A stretch of 64,000 nt of DNA from an uncultured Oscillospiraceae bacterium (GCA_910584715.1 CAJUAN010000003.1:62001-126000); one strand, 5' to 3'; shown: positions 49,191 through 58,533, counted from the first letter of the stretch. Numbers and translations are program-made. The notes: generated by a model from the sequence alone, not told the origin.

Positions 49191-49230
49191 GTCACACCTT
49201 AATTATAATTTATGCGTGACAAAAAATCAA
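49191..49230 (-). promoter_or_regulatory. Promoter and operator of the CopG-type gene
   Basis: On the minus strand TTGATT (49225-49230) and TATAAT (49202-49207) with a 17-base spacer. GTCAC in the spacer (49216-49220) is repeated inverted at 49191-49195 just downstream of the -10, a typical autorepressor layout. Confidence 0.7.
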
Positions 49231-49252
49231 TAGTAATTATGTACAAAATTTT

Positions 49253-49287
49253 CAACTGTCAACTGTACACTATCAACTATCAAATGT
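49253..49287 (+). repeat. CAACTNT heptamer repeat, five units
   Basis: CAACTGT, CAACTGT, ACACTAT, CAACTAT and CAAATGT run in exact 7-base register. Same family as at 21536. Confidence 0.6.
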
Positions 49288-49408
49288 TATAATATCACAT
49301 TTTACAGCGTTTGTCAAATTTGCGTTTTTTAATCATAAAATACTTGACAAACAAGAAAATAAGGTGTATGTAAAAAGTTGCTATGTATGTTTAACACAGG
49401 GACACACA

Positions 49409-49452
49409 AAAGAAGAATCCCCGAGGCCGCCACCTCGGGGATTCTTCTTTGC
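49409..49452 (-). terminator. Terminator of the 35-aa peptide gene
   Basis: AGAAGAATCCCCGAGG and its exact complement form a 16-bp stem with a 6-base loop, followed on the minus strand by TTTTGTGTG and on the plus strand by TTTGC. Confidence 0.8.
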
Positions 49453-49454
49453 TA

Positions 49455-49562
49455 TCAGTCTTTGTGCCGATTATCAGACTGTATTCTGTCCAGCAACTTG
49501 CAAATAAAATACGAAACTACATCTGCCGCGACAGATACTAAAAAGGTCGTTATGTATAACAC
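49455..49562 (-). CDS. Small membrane peptide, 35 aa
   Basis: A very short gene: GTG start at 49562 with GGAGGTGG six bases upstream, TGA at 49455-49457. The peptide starts MLYITTFLVSVAADVVSYFI and continues CKLLDRIQSDNRHKD: one membrane helix plus a charged tail. Small peptides of the form FLxSVxAxVVxYxICKxLDR recur in Clostridia, from memory. Size, single helix and own strong terminator are like type I toxins or small membrane regulators, but no antisense RNA has been shown here. Confidence 0.55.
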   Translation of the reverse strand: MLYITTFLVSVAADVVSYFICKLLDRIQSDNRHKD

Positions 49563-49652
49563 AGGTTCCACCTCCATACGTGCCGGATTACTCCGAATTT
49601 TGGAAGATGACAACATTTTAGTTATACAGTATTGAGGGGTTTTATCAATTTT

Positions 49653-50066
49653 TTACAGCACCATTAATAAAGTCCCCGCCGCAATAAGAATACAGCCGAT
49701 AACCGATTTGGGCGTAAGATTTTCATGCAGAAAAACAAACGCCAGAATCAGCGTAAGAACGGTACTCATCTTGTCTATTGGGACGACCTTTGAAGCCTCG
49801 CCCATTTGCAGAGCCTTGTAGTAGCACAGCCATGAAGCCCCGGTCGCAAGTCCCGACAGGATCAGGAAGATCCAGCTTTTCCTGCCGATATCTCCGATAC
49901 CGGTGTGCGCGTTTGTTATGAAAACCATTCCCCACGCCATAACAAGGACTACCGCCGTCCGTATCGCCGTGGCAAGGTTTGAGTTAACTCCCTCGATACC
50001 GACTTTGGCAAGAATGGACGTAAGAGCTGCAAACACCGAGGACAATAATGCAAATAAAAGCCACAT
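49653..50066 (-). CDS. EamA-type transporter, single-domain (DMT superfamily)
   Basis: A 137-residue protein with five helices, equal to one half of a normal EamA transporter. The motifs FALLSSVFAALTSILAKVGIEGVNSNLATAIRT and GEASKVVPIDKMSTVLTLILAFVFLHE are typical. Such half-size carriers form dimers. The start 50066 has GGGAGGG upstream. Confidence 0.87.
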   Translation of the reverse strand: MWLLFALLSSVFAALTSILAKVGIEGVNSNLATAIRTAVVLVMAWGMVFITNAHTGIGDIGRKSWIFLILSGLATGASWLCYYKALQMGEASKVVPIDKMSTVLTLILAFVFLHENLTPKSVIGCILIAAGTLLMVL

Positions 50067-50129
50067 TTCTAACCCTCCCAAAAAATCTGCGGCAGACAGT
50101 CGTGTCCGCCGCAGAAACAGTTACCGGAA

Positions 50130-51083
50130 TTACGCCTTGGCTTTTTTCGCCTTAGGCTTTTTGCCGATCTTATCCTCAAGAGTCAGCCACAGCGGACAGG
50201 TGAAGCATACCGACGAGTACGCGCCCGCGATCATACCGATCATCATAGGCAGCGAGAAAGAAATTATCGACGTTACCCCGTAAACCGCCGCAACGATCGT
50301 TACCGCAAGCATTGCCACGATAGTGGTTATCGACGTGTTTATCGAACGGGTCAAGGACTGGTTTATGCTCATGTTGACGATCTCAATTTTGGTTTTCTTC
50401 TTTCTGAACAGTATCTCGTTCTCACGGATACGGTCGTAAATTACAATGGTGTTGTTTATCGAGTAACCCAGTATCGTCAGAACAACAGCCATAAAGTTTG
50501 CGTTTATCGACATACGGCAGATGATGAACGTTCCGTAAACGATGATACAGTCGTGGAGCAGCGCGGTTACCGCACAAACGCCCGCGAGCCAGCCGCCGAT
50601 GTTCTTGAACCGCAGCGCGATATAGACGATAAGAACGATAAAGGAAAGCAGTACCGCGACGATACATTTCAGGAAAAATTCCCGTCCCGAAGACGGTGAA
50701 ACGTCCGAGGATTCAAGAAGCTCAATGTTGTTAGCGGCATATTTTTCGGATATAGCGTCCGAAAGGGCTATCTGCTTGTCCGAGGTAAGTCCCGTATTTG
50801 AAATAAGCGAGAGCTGAATGTTGTTCCTGCCGGTGGAAAAGTCCTCGCCCACAGTGGAGGTAACGCCTATTCCCTCCAGAGCGGCGGTAGCGTCAGCCTC
50901 AAACCGGGACTGATCAATAGTTCCGTCGTAAATGTAAGTCAGGATAGTACCGCCCTTAAACTGAATGTCGAGGTTAGCTCCGAAAATAAACGATGAAAGT
51001 ATCGAGACCGCAATAGCCGCAATCGAAATTATAAAAAACAGCTTTTTGCGGGCGACAAAATCAATATTGAATTTATTGTTCAT
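50130..51083 (-). CDS. secF: Protein translocase subunit SecF
   Basis: A 317-residue membrane protein with six helices and a periplasm-type outer domain (residues 40-130). It begins FNIDFVARKKLFFIISI and contains DIQFKGGTILTY and the C-terminal helices with GYSINNTIVIYDRIRENE and SINTSITT. Together with SecD it uses the proton gradient to help Sec-dependent export. GGAGGTG precedes the ATG, which lies 11 bases inside secD. Confidence 0.96.
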   Translation of the reverse strand: MNNKFNIDFVARKKLFFIISIAAIAVSILSSFIFGANLDIQFKGGTILTYIYDGTIDQSRFEADATAALEGIGVTSTVGEDFSTGRNNIQLSLISNTGLTSDKQIALSDAISEKYAANNIELLESSDVSPSSGREFFLKCIVAVLLSFIVLIVYIALRFKNIGGWLAGVCAVTALLHDCIIVYGTFIICRMSINANFMAVVLTILGYSINNTIVIYDRIRENEILFRKKKTKIEIVNMSINQSLTRSINTSITTIVAMLAVTIVAAVYGVTSIISFSLPMMIGMIAGAYSSVCFTCPLWLTLEDKIGKKPKAKKAKA

Positions 51084-52485
51084 GTCTGACACCTCCGTAA
51101 AGCTTGGGATTTCTCATTGCCTTAAACTTTGAAAGCGAGGCGAGCATAAGTCTGGAGCAAAGCACTCCGAAGAAAAGATTCAGCGCAACGCCCGTCAAAA
51201 GCGTAAAGCCGAAAGAATATATCGTTCCCGCGGTCGAAGGTCCGAACATAAAGAACACAAAGTGCAGCAACTTTGAGAAGATACTGTCGGGAGTACCGAA
51301 AGCGCCCATAAGGATTATGGCGACAAGGATCATGGTAACGTTTCCGTCGAGAATTGCGGAGAACGCTCTCTTGAAGCCCGACTCGATAGAACCGTCAAGG
51401 GTCTTGCCGTTTGCAAGCTCCTCCTTGATACGCTCGGAGGTAATGATGTTGGCGTCAACGCCCATACCTACCGCAAGAATTATACCCGCGATACCGGGGA
51501 TAGTCAGGATAGAACCGTTCATAAATCCGAAATATCCCGAAATGAACGCCAGCGTACCCGCTACCTGTCCGACCAGAGCGACGACCGCAACCGCGCCGGG
51601 AAGACGGTAAAGGATTATCATAAACACAGCAATGAAAGCAAATGCGATAATACCCGCCACGACCATTGCCTCCAGCGCGCCCGAACCGAGGCTTGGGGAA
51701 ATCGTGGAGAAGCTTGCGGTAACAAGCTTAAAGGGCAGCGCGCCCGAATTGATCTTATCGGCAAGAGCCTTTGCTTCGTCAGCGTCAAAGTTTCCCGTAA
51801 TGGAAGCGCGTCCGTCCGTGATAGCAGTCTGAACCTGAGGATATGAGAAGCAGGTCTCGTCCATCCATATGGAAATGACTCCGCGGGACGGAGCAAGCTT
51901 TGTTGTGGCGTCCGCAAATTTCTTTGCTCCCTCGCTTGTAAGCTCAAGGCTTACCTGCCATTCAAGGTTTCCCGCGCTGTCCTCGCTGTATGCGGCGTAG
52001 GCCTCCTGCACATCCGAGCCAACAAGGATAACGTTATCCTTTGTTACGCCCGTGTACATACCCGCCTCGTCCACCTCGTAGCCCTCGCGGAAGGTCAGCT
52101 CGGCGGTCTCGCCCAGCTCCTTTACGGCTTCCTCGGGATCGAAGTTCGCTTCTCCCTCTTTCCAGGGGAATCTTACGATTATACGGTCGTTTCCGTAGTC
52201 GATAAAGCTTTCGTAATCGGTGATACCCAGGTTTATCATACGCTGTACGATAACCTCCTTGGCAGCGTCCAGCTGCGCGTCGGTAGCGTCGATATCCTCC
52301 GGAGAAGTAAAGGTAACGTCAACGCCGCCCCTGATGTCGATACCGAAGCGGATGTTGTCAACGCCTTTGACATAAACTGTATTCATATCGCCGTAGTACG
52401 TGGTAACTCCAAAAAATACGGAAGCCGCAAATAAGAGTATAAGCGCAAAAACGACGAAGAAAACAGGTTTTTTTATTTTCCTCAC
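51073..52485 (-). CDS. secD: Protein translocase subunit SecD
   Basis: A 470-residue partner of SecF. After helix 1 comes GVDNIRFGIDIRGGVDVTFT, the P1 head region, then the motif LPFKLVTASFSTISPSLGSGAL, and five C-terminal helices with IAGIILAVGMGVDANIITSERIKEEL. Complete. It is the first gene of the secDF operon, with a strong promoter at 52534-52562. Confidence 0.96.
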   Translation of the reverse strand: MRKIKKPVFFVVFALILLFAASVFFGVTTYYGDMNTVYVKGVDNIRFGIDIRGGVDVTFTSPEDIDATDAQLDAAKEVIVQRMINLGITDYESFIDYGNDRIIVRFPWKEGEANFDPEEAVKELGETAELTFREGYEVDEAGMYTGVTKDNVILVGSDVQEAYAAYSEDSAGNLEWQVSLELTSEGAKKFADATTKLAPSRGVISIWMDETCFSYPQVQTAITDGRASITGNFDADEAKALADKINSGALPFKLVTASFSTISPSLGSGALEAMVVAGIIAFAFIAVFMIILYRLPGAVAVVALVGQVAGTLAFISGYFGFMNGSILTIPGIAGIILAVGMGVDANIITSERIKEELANGKTLDGSIESGFKRAFSAILDGNVTMILVAIILMGAFGTPDSIFSKLLHFVFFMFGPSTAGTIYSFGFTLLTGVALNLFFGVLCSRLMLASLSKFKAMRNPKLYGGVRHEQ

Positions 52486-52533
52486 GATTTAACCTCCTGT
52501 TTTGTTACATTCTGCAACACAAATTATCGTTTT

Positions 52534-52562
52534 ATTATAGCATTTTTTTCTTTATCTGTCAA
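52534..52562 (-). promoter_or_regulatory. Promoter of secDF
   Basis: On the minus strand TTGACA and TATAAT with a 17-base spacer. Confidence 0.8.
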
Positions 52563-52665
52563 TACCCGTTTTGCGTAAAAATGCGTAAAACACAAAAACA
52601 GAACACAATTTCACGGCGTTCCGAATGTGTTTGTACCTATTTGAGTATTTTATTTCAATACGATA

Positions 52666-53385
52666 TCACATATTCCCTGTCAGATTCATGAGTATAGCCG
52701 TTACCGCCACGGGACAGGTCTCGCACCTGAGTATGCGTTCGCCAAGCCATATCCTGACCGCTCCCGCAGCTTCCGCCATATCCGCCTCGGCGCGCTCAAA
52801 GCCCCCTTCGGAGCCTATCATTACGCCTATTGAACCGCTTTCCGGCAAGCTGACCTCCGAAAGCCTCCTGCCCCCGTTTTCGTAGCAGAAAAGCTTAACG
52901 CCGCAGTTTTTCATGTCCACGACAGCTCTCCGCATATCGGTAAGCGGAGCTATTTCCGGTATCATTCCTCTGCCCGACTGCTTAGCCGCTTCCTCGGCGA
53001 TCCGGCGCAGACGTTCAAGCTTTTTCTCCGCCGACCTGCCCTCGGGTCTGGAAACGCATCTTGCCGAAATAAACGGAACTATCCTCGTTATCCCAAGCTC
53101 GGTAGTCTTCTGTACGATATAGTCGAGCTTGTCCTGCTTTGGAAAAGCCTGATAAAGCGTGACCGATACCGTAGGCTCGGAGCGGCTCTGCCCTGAGCTT
53201 TCCACTCGACAGACCACCTCGCTGCCCGTCATGCTTTCAATACGGCAGAAATAATCAGTCCCCGAATGACAGAACGTGACCGGATCGCCGATCTTCATTC
53301 TCAGGGAATATCCCATATGCGCCGCGTCGCTTCCGGTCACCGTAATAATATTATCCGCAGGCTTGTCGGTAAAAAATCTCGGCAT
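52666..53385 (-). CDS. rsmE: 16S rRNA (uracil-1498-N3) methyltransferase RsmE
   Basis: A 239-residue SPOUT-class enzyme. N-terminal PUA-like domain (residues 1-70), then the knotted methyltransferase domain with KQDKLDYIVQKTTELGI, SARCVSRPEG, and the SAM loop IGVMIGSEGGFERAEADMA plus LGERILRCETCPVAVTAIL. Full length. GAGGTG precedes the ATG. Lies 19 bases after the GGDEF gene on the same strand. Confidence 0.96.
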   Translation of the reverse strand: MPRFFTDKPADNIITVTGSDAAHMGYSLRMKIGDPVTFCHSGTDYFCRIESMTGSEVVCRVESSGQSRSEPTVSVTLYQAFPKQDKLDYIVQKTTELGITRIVPFISARCVSRPEGRSAEKKLERLRRIAEEAAKQSGRGMIPEIAPLTDMRRAVVDMKNCGVKLFCYENGGRRLSEVSLPESGSIGVMIGSEGGFERAEADMAEAAGAVRIWLGERILRCETCPVAVTAILMNLTGNM

Positions 53386-53404
53386 TTTGACACCTCTTTG
53401 CTTC

Positions 53405-54484
53405 TTACTTTATTACGCGGTTCTTACCGCTGTTTTTTCCGATATAAAGCTTTTTATCGGCGGCGGTGATAGTCTTGTCTATCGAAGATGACGGATCAAA
53501 CTCTGCCACTCCAAGTGTCACGGTTATTTTTATGTCGTTCCCGTTAAATATCAGACGGCGGTTCTCTACGGCGGATCGTATTTTTTCCGCAGTATCCGCC
53601 GCGTCATCAAGAGGACGGTTCGTAAGTATAAGGAACTCTTCTCCTCCCCAGCGGCATATTCTGTCGTCCTCCGCAATACAGCTTCTAAACGCGTCCGAAA
53701 CAGTTTTTAAAGCCTCGTCTCCGCAGTCGTGGCCGTATCCGTCGTTAAGTTTTTTAAAATTGTCTATGTCGCTCATTATCAGGGAAAACGTTTCCTTTCC
53801 TTCGGCAGCGTCCAAAAGATACTCATGCATTTTGCGGCGGTTGTAAAATCCGGTAAGAGTATCCTTCGCCGCAAGATTCGCAAGCTCTTTATTTTTCTGC
53901 CGCAGAACCGTCTGGGCAGAGTTTATTTCCGAAGCGAAAATCAACGAATAAACAAGCAGCAGCGTAAATGTGCAAAGCATATTTACAAAATAAACTGTCT
54001 GAACAAAAAACATGTTGTCCGTGCTGTAAACCGGCACATTATAGTAGGAATACATTCTGCACGAAATAAAAATCACAAAGCTGACCAATCCGAATATCAT
54101 GGATATTTTTATTCCTCTAAGGGGATTTTTAAGCGCAAAGGACATATCAAACCCCACAGGAACAATAGCGATCAGATACATGGCAAAGCCGAAATCCCAC
54201 CCTGCCGTATAGATCGCCAGCATGGAATGCAGCGGTACCTCAACGCATATATACGCAAATACCCATCCGAGGGAATTGCGCCTTATAAAAGGCAGGCAAA
54301 GCAGATAGCCTGCTACGCTGCAAATATTGTAGACCGTCATCGGGAACGAGCCTATTGCTCCGAAAACAAAGACCAGAAGCACATGAACGCAGGCTATCGC
54401 AGCGGTTATCACGCTGTATTTCGTTCTGTCGCTTATCCTTACGGTACCATTGATGATCCCGCTTACTGCATGATTAAATTTCAC
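53405..54484 (-). CDS. Membrane diguanylate cyclase (GGDEF)
   Basis: A 359-residue protein. About six membrane helices occupy residues 20-190, then a short coiled coil leads to a GGDEF domain (195-355) with LIMSDIDNFKKLNDGYGHDCGD and RWGGEEFLIL, all needed residues of an active cyclase. The product-inhibition RxxD site five residues before GGEEF is not conserved (AEDD). It would make c-di-GMP in response to a membrane signal. The start is GTG with GGAGG seven bases upstream. Confidence 0.92.
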   Translation of the reverse strand: MKFNHAVSGIINGTVRISDRTKYSVITAAIACVHVLLVFVFGAIGSFPMTVYNICSVAGYLLCLPFIRRNSLGWVFAYICVEVPLHSMLAIYTAGWDFGFAMYLIAIVPVGFDMSFALKNPLRGIKISMIFGLVSFVIFISCRMYSYYNVPVYSTDNMFFVQTVYFVNMLCTFTLLLVYSLIFASEINSAQTVLRQKNKELANLAAKDTLTGFYNRRKMHEYLLDAAEGKETFSLIMSDIDNFKKLNDGYGHDCGDEALKTVSDAFRSCIAEDDRICRWGGEEFLILTNRPLDDAADTAEKIRSAVENRRLIFNGNDIKITVTLGVAEFDPSSSIDKTITAADKKLYIGKNSGKNRVIK

Positions 54485-54639
54485 CGGTTTTCCTCCGATC
54501 GAAGTATTCTGAGATTTTCGCCGAGCCTGCCGCCGTGAAAAAACATTATTGTTTATTATACATTATTTATAAAAAAATGTCAATTTAATATAAACAAATT
54601 CCTATTAAATTTCATGGGGATCCGATTTTGTTACAACAA

Positions 54640-54676
54640 AAACACGTGACACCGTATACGGTATCACGCGTTTTGC
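54640..54676. terminator. Terminator of the Ca2+-ATPase gene
   Basis: A long imperfect stem around ACCGTATACGGT (AACACGTGACACCGT paired with ACGGTATCACGCGTT). Lies just after the minus-strand stop at 54683. Confidence 0.65.
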
Positions 54677-54682
54677 GCGCCG

Positions 54683-57355
54683 CTATCTCAGAACGCATTG
54701 CAGCAGCGGAGCGAACGCCGCAAACCCCAGACCGATAAGAAGCTGCCTTCCCGTCAGCGGAACGGTACAGAAAATAACTTGCAGCCACGGCAGATAAAGC
54801 GCGGCAAAAATCACCGCCACAGACGCCATTACCGCCAGTATCAGCTTTTTATTGTTTCCGTAGGGAACTGTGAAAATATTTTTCTTTTCGGACTTGCATT
54901 CAAACACGTGGAAAAGCTGTGACATCACAAGTGTGAACAAAGCGGCAGTCCGAGCCGCGGGAACGCTTCCCGTAAGAATATTAATCGCCGTAAAGCTGCC
55001 CAATGTGCACAAACCGATAAGAACGCCGCGGAAGATTATCTTCTGCATCAGACCGTCCGAAAAAAAGCTTTCGTCCGATCTGCGGGGAGGCCTTTTCATG
55101 TTCTCCTTTTCCGGAGGCTCGACTCCCAGCGCAACGGCGGGAAGTCCATCGGTGACAAGGTTTACCAGCAGTATCTGGGTGGGCAGCAGCACCATGGGCA
55201 TACCCATAATTATCCCAAGAAACATTGTCAGCACTTCTCCGATATTGCAGCTTAAAAGATAGCGCACAAATTTTCTTATATTGGCGTAAACCCCACGCCC
55301 CTGTTCTACCGCTCCTACGAGGGTGGCAAAGTTGTCGTCAAGCAGTACCACGTCCGCAGCCTGCTTGGTAACGTCCGTACCGGTTATTCCCATAGCTACG
55401 CCGATAGAAGCCTCCTTGACCGCGGGAGCGTCGTTTACCCCGTCTCCGGTCATGGTGACGATATCGCCCCGCTTTTTGAAAGCGCGGACTATTCTGAGCT
55501 TGTCGGCGGGGTTCACGCGGGCGAAAACCGCAGTCCTGCCGATCACCTCGTCAAGCTCCCCGTCGGACATTTTGGCAAGCTCTGCGCCTGTGAAAACAAG
55601 ATCCCCCTCGCGCATTATTCCCGCCTGACGGGCAACTGCCGCCGCGGTGTTTTTGTGGTCGCCGGTTATCATGACCGTCCTGATGTGGGCGTTTCTGCAA
55701 AGCTTGACCGCCTGTCTTGCTTCAGGACGGGGCGGATCCAGCATTCCTTCCAGACCAAGGAAAACCATTCCGCTGTCGGTATCGGAAGAGCCGTTCAGCT
55801 CCTTTTTACAGAGGGCAAGAACCCGCAGAGCTTTTTCGGTCATGCGGTCGTTGGCGGAAAGAATCTCGCGCCGCCTCGAAGCCGTCATCGGTACGGCGCC
55901 CTTATCGGTAAGTACAAATCCGCACCTGTCCAGTATAACGTCCACCGAACCTTTTGCGTACGCTGTGGTGCCCCCTGCTTCGCGGTATATGACCGTCATG
56001 CAGCGGCTCTCACTGTCAAATGGTATCTCGTCCAGTTTTTTTCTGTCGGAGGCAAGCTTTTCGGCAGTTATGCCGCCCTTTGCCGCAGCAATGAGCAGAG
56101 CCGCTTCGGTAGGGTCTCCCGTTACCGTCCATTCGCCTCCCGCGGTAAGCCTGCCCCGCGCTCTTGAAGAAATATCCTTTTTGGTGCTTATCGCCGCGCT
56201 TGTGCAGAGCGTACCGCATATCAAGGTTTCACGGAGGACTTCGTCCGCGGCGGGATTTATGCGGTTCCCGCCGCAGGTTATCTCGCCCGCTATCTTGTAG
56301 CCGCTTCCCGAAAAGTCGTAATCCCTGCCGCTGCCTACAGTATCTCCCGAGCAGTAAGCTTTTGTGACGGTCATTTTATTTTCGGTAACAGTACCCGTCT
56401 TGTCGGTGCATATTACCGAAGCGCAGCCGAGGGTCTCGACTGAATGGAGCTTGTGAACGAGAGCGTTTTTCTTTAACATTCTGCCGACCGCAAGAGCGAG
56501 AGCTATAGTTACCGTTGCGGGAAGTCCCTCGGGAATAGCGGCTATAGCAATGGTGATTCCCGTCATAAGCATATCGAAAGCCGGTTCGCCGCGCAGTATA
56601 CCCGCTCCAGCCACGGCGGCGCATACCACAAGGCATATCACGGCTATTATTTTTCCAAGCTCCGCGAGCCGCTTCTGGAGGGGAGTCATCTCCTCCTCTA
56701 TTTCGGTGAGCATTCCCGATATCTTGCCCATTTGCGCGTTTATTCCCGTGGCTATTACCCGAGCCTCCGCTGCGCCTTTGGTTATAACTGTGCCGCTGTA
56801 TACGATGTTTGATCTGCCTATGGAATTGTCCTCGTCGGAAGCGCTGCCCGCTTCCTTATGGACTCCCGCGGATTCACCCGTGAGAATGCTTTCCTCGGCA
56901 AGAAGCCCCTTTGCTTCAAGCAGCGCCGCGTCCGCAGGTACCTTGTCCCCCGCTTCGAGCCTGATAACGTCGCCCGGCACAAGCTCCGCAGCAGGAACGG
57001 AAACAAGCGCGCCGTCCCTATAGCATTTTGCCGACGGAGCGGTCATGCTTTTAAGGGCAAGGAGCGTTTTTTCGGTTTTGTACTCCTGAGCGAAGCCCAG
57101 TACCGCGTTCAGCAGGACGATTATGATTATGGTCACCGCGTCGTATATCTCGCCGAGAAAGAAAGACACGACCGTCGCCGCAAGGAGTATCATTATCATA
57201 ACGTCGCGGAACTGCCCCAGAAATATTCTTAGGGGACGGGCTTTTTTCTCTTTTGCAAGAGTGTTTGCTCCGTACTTTTTAAGACGTTCCTCAGCTTCGG
57301 AGGAGCTTAGTCCCTTTTCAGGAGAGGAGTATGGCTTATCGAGAATTTCAAGCAT
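54683..57355 (-). CDS. P-type Ca2+-transporting ATPase
   Basis: An 890-residue P2-type ATPase with about ten helices. Phosphorylated Asp318 in CTDKTGTVTENKM, TGES at 159-162, the helix-4 ion site AAIPEGLPATV (275-281), KGSVDVILDRC and TGDGVNDAPAVKEA in the ATP domain. The type resembles SERCA/PMCA-like bacterial calcium pumps (PacL/LMCA1), and calcium is the likely ion. GAGGT precedes the ATG. An inverted repeat TGTCCG/CGGACA lies 45 bases upstream. Confidence 0.94.
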   Translation of the reverse strand: MLEILDKPYSSPEKGLSSSEAEERLKKYGANTLAKEKKARPLRIFLGQFRDVMIMILLAATVVSFFLGEIYDAVTIIIIVLLNAVLGFAQEYKTEKTLLALKSMTAPSAKCYRDGALVSVPAAELVPGDVIRLEAGDKVPADAALLEAKGLLAEESILTGESAGVHKEAGSASDEDNSIGRSNIVYSGTVITKGAAEARVIATGINAQMGKISGMLTEIEEEMTPLQKRLAELGKIIAVICLVVCAAVAGAGILRGEPAFDMLMTGITIAIAAIPEGLPATVTIALALAVGRMLKKNALVHKLHSVETLGCASVICTDKTGTVTENKMTVTKAYCSGDTVGSGRDYDFSGSGYKIAGEITCGGNRINPAADEVLRETLICGTLCTSAAISTKKDISSRARGRLTAGGEWTVTGDPTEAALLIAAAKGGITAEKLASDRKKLDEIPFDSESRCMTVIYREAGGTTAYAKGSVDVILDRCGFVLTDKGAVPMTASRRREILSANDRMTEKALRVLALCKKELNGSSDTDSGMVFLGLEGMLDPPRPEARQAVKLCRNAHIRTVMITGDHKNTAAAVARQAGIMREGDLVFTGAELAKMSDGELDEVIGRTAVFARVNPADKLRIVRAFKKRGDIVTMTGDGVNDAPAVKEASIGVAMGITGTDVTKQAADVVLLDDNFATLVGAVEQGRGVYANIRKFVRYLLSCNIGEVLTMFLGIIMGMPMVLLPTQILLVNLVTDGLPAVALGVEPPEKENMKRPPRRSDESFFSDGLMQKIIFRGVLIGLCTLGSFTAINILTGSVPAARTAALFTLVMSQLFHVFECKSEKKNIFTVPYGNNKKLILAVMASVAVIFAALYLPWLQVIFCTVPLTGRQLLIGLGFAAFAPLLQCVLR

Positions 57356-57398
57356 AAAAATACCTCGTTTACACAGAAAATATCGGAAGAAAAGTCTT

Positions 57399-57422
57399 GT
57401 CCGTTAAATAATATTCGGACAG
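57399..57422. promoter_or_regulatory. Inverted repeat upstream of the Ca2+-ATPase gene
   Basis: TGTCCG-12-CGGACA, with AAATAATATT in the centre that can serve as a -10 region. A possible repressor site. Confidence 0.4.
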
Positions 57423-57456
57423 GCGCGGAAATATGATTAGAACGCAAAAATGAAAA

Positions 57457-57492
57457 ATACGACCTGACCGGCTGTATCCGGCAGATCGTATC
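57457..57492 (-). terminator. Terminator of the small membrane-protein array
   Basis: ATACGACCTGACCGG pairs with CCGGCAGATCGTAT (two mismatches) and is followed on the minus strand by TTTTTCATTTTT. It lies after the full-length frame ending at 57519, and not directly after the internal stop at 57627. Confidence 0.75.
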
Positions 57493-57518
57493 ATATCCAT
57501 ATTATATTTACCGCCGCG

Positions 57519-58046
57519 TTATTCCGGCTTATCGGTTTCATTTTCCTCCGCTTCCTCCGTAAAGCTTTTTTCCAGTACCTTTTGGTTTCGGCGGGCGCAG
57601 AGACATTCCGTCAGCATCATTGACAGCTACAGCTCCGCAAGAACGAAAAGCGCCAGCGTCGTACCTCCCCAATGACAGACCAATGCGGCTATGCAGATAG
57701 CTCCAACAAATCCCATAAGCACGGCGGCGCATACCAGACTTCCCTTTTTAGCCATTGTTTCGGCGTATTTCGGACTCATAACGCCCTTTTTGGACACGTT
57801 CAGCGAATACTCCAGACGGAACAGTATCGCCAGCAGGCAGGCTAAAAAGCCCATTGCCGACAAAGCCCTGTTGTCCGCCGCGGAGCCCCAGTACGCCGCG
57901 CCAAGCGACGCGGCAAAGGACACTATCCAGTAATTCTGCATAAGCCTATAGGCGATTTTGTAATTCTCCGTTTTCTGCATTTCGTCAAGATTACTGTCGT
58001 CGAACAGCGTCCCCTCGTCCGAAACGGTATTTACCCTATCGCTCAT
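57519..58046 (-). pseudogene. Array membrane protein 4, interrupted by an in-frame TAG
   Basis: A 139-residue product ends at TAG 57627-57629, but the same frame continues for 35 further codons to TAA 57519-57521: LSMMLTECLCARRNQKVLEK followed by an acidic tail. This continuation holds the motif ARRNxKVLEK that ends both neighbours (ARRNNKILEN, ARRNMKVLEK). Hence a single nonsense codon splits a formerly 175-residue gene. The first part has LDEMQKTENYKIAYRLMQ, then four membrane helices with SKKGVMSPKYAETM between 2 and 3. It may be a pseudogene, a truncated working protein, or a read-through product. AAAGGAGG precedes the ATG. Confidence 0.75.
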
Positions 58047-58050
58047 CGCT

Positions 58051-58533
58051 TTAGTCCTCCTTTGTTAAGTTTTCAAGTATTTTGTTGTTCCTGCGGGCAA
58101 AAAAGCAGTCGCAAAGCACCATTGCGCCGGGCATTGCCAAAAGCGGCAGAGCGGCGGGTTTAGCGGTGTAGGCTACCGAAAAGGCGGCAATTATCAGAAC
58201 TATGGCGTATATAACAGGCGCGGAGGGCTTTCCCATAGCGACCGCGTATTTGGGATTCATAACGCCTTTCGCGGAAACCTTTGCGGAGTACGCGATGTGA
58301 AAAACGGTAGCCGCAGCCATAAGCGCAGCGCTGTACACCGTAAAAGCCGTGTCCCCGGTATTTACGGCGAAAACAAACGCCGACATTGAAAAGAAATACA
58401 TGAACCAATAGCACGCCTTGAAGAGCCTGAAGCCTATCCTGTAATTTTCGGTCTGCTGCATTTCGTCGAAGTCCCTTTCGTCAAACAAGCCGCCGTTTTT
58501 AGGTTCCGCAGTGTTGTACTCGTTGTTTGTCAC
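58051..58533 (-). CDS. Array membrane protein 3
   Basis: A 160-residue paralogue of its neighbours: acidic start, FDEMQQTENYRIGFRLFKACYW, four helices, the loop SAKGVMNPKYAVAMGK, and the C-terminal FFARRNNKILENL. The family is unknown to me; the plan (DEMQ motif, four helices, ARRN end) recalls DUF families that sit beside YozG-like XRE regulators. GTG start with GGAGG upstream. Two bases separate it from the upstream gene. Confidence 0.75.
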   Translation of the reverse strand: MTNNEYNTAEPKNGGLFDERDFDEMQQTENYRIGFRLFKACYWFMYFFSMSAFVFAVNTGDTAFTVYSAALMAAATVFHIAYSAKVSAKGVMNPKYAVAMGKPSAPVIYAIVLIIAAFSVAYTAKPAALPLLAMPGAMVLCDCFFARRNNKILENLTKED

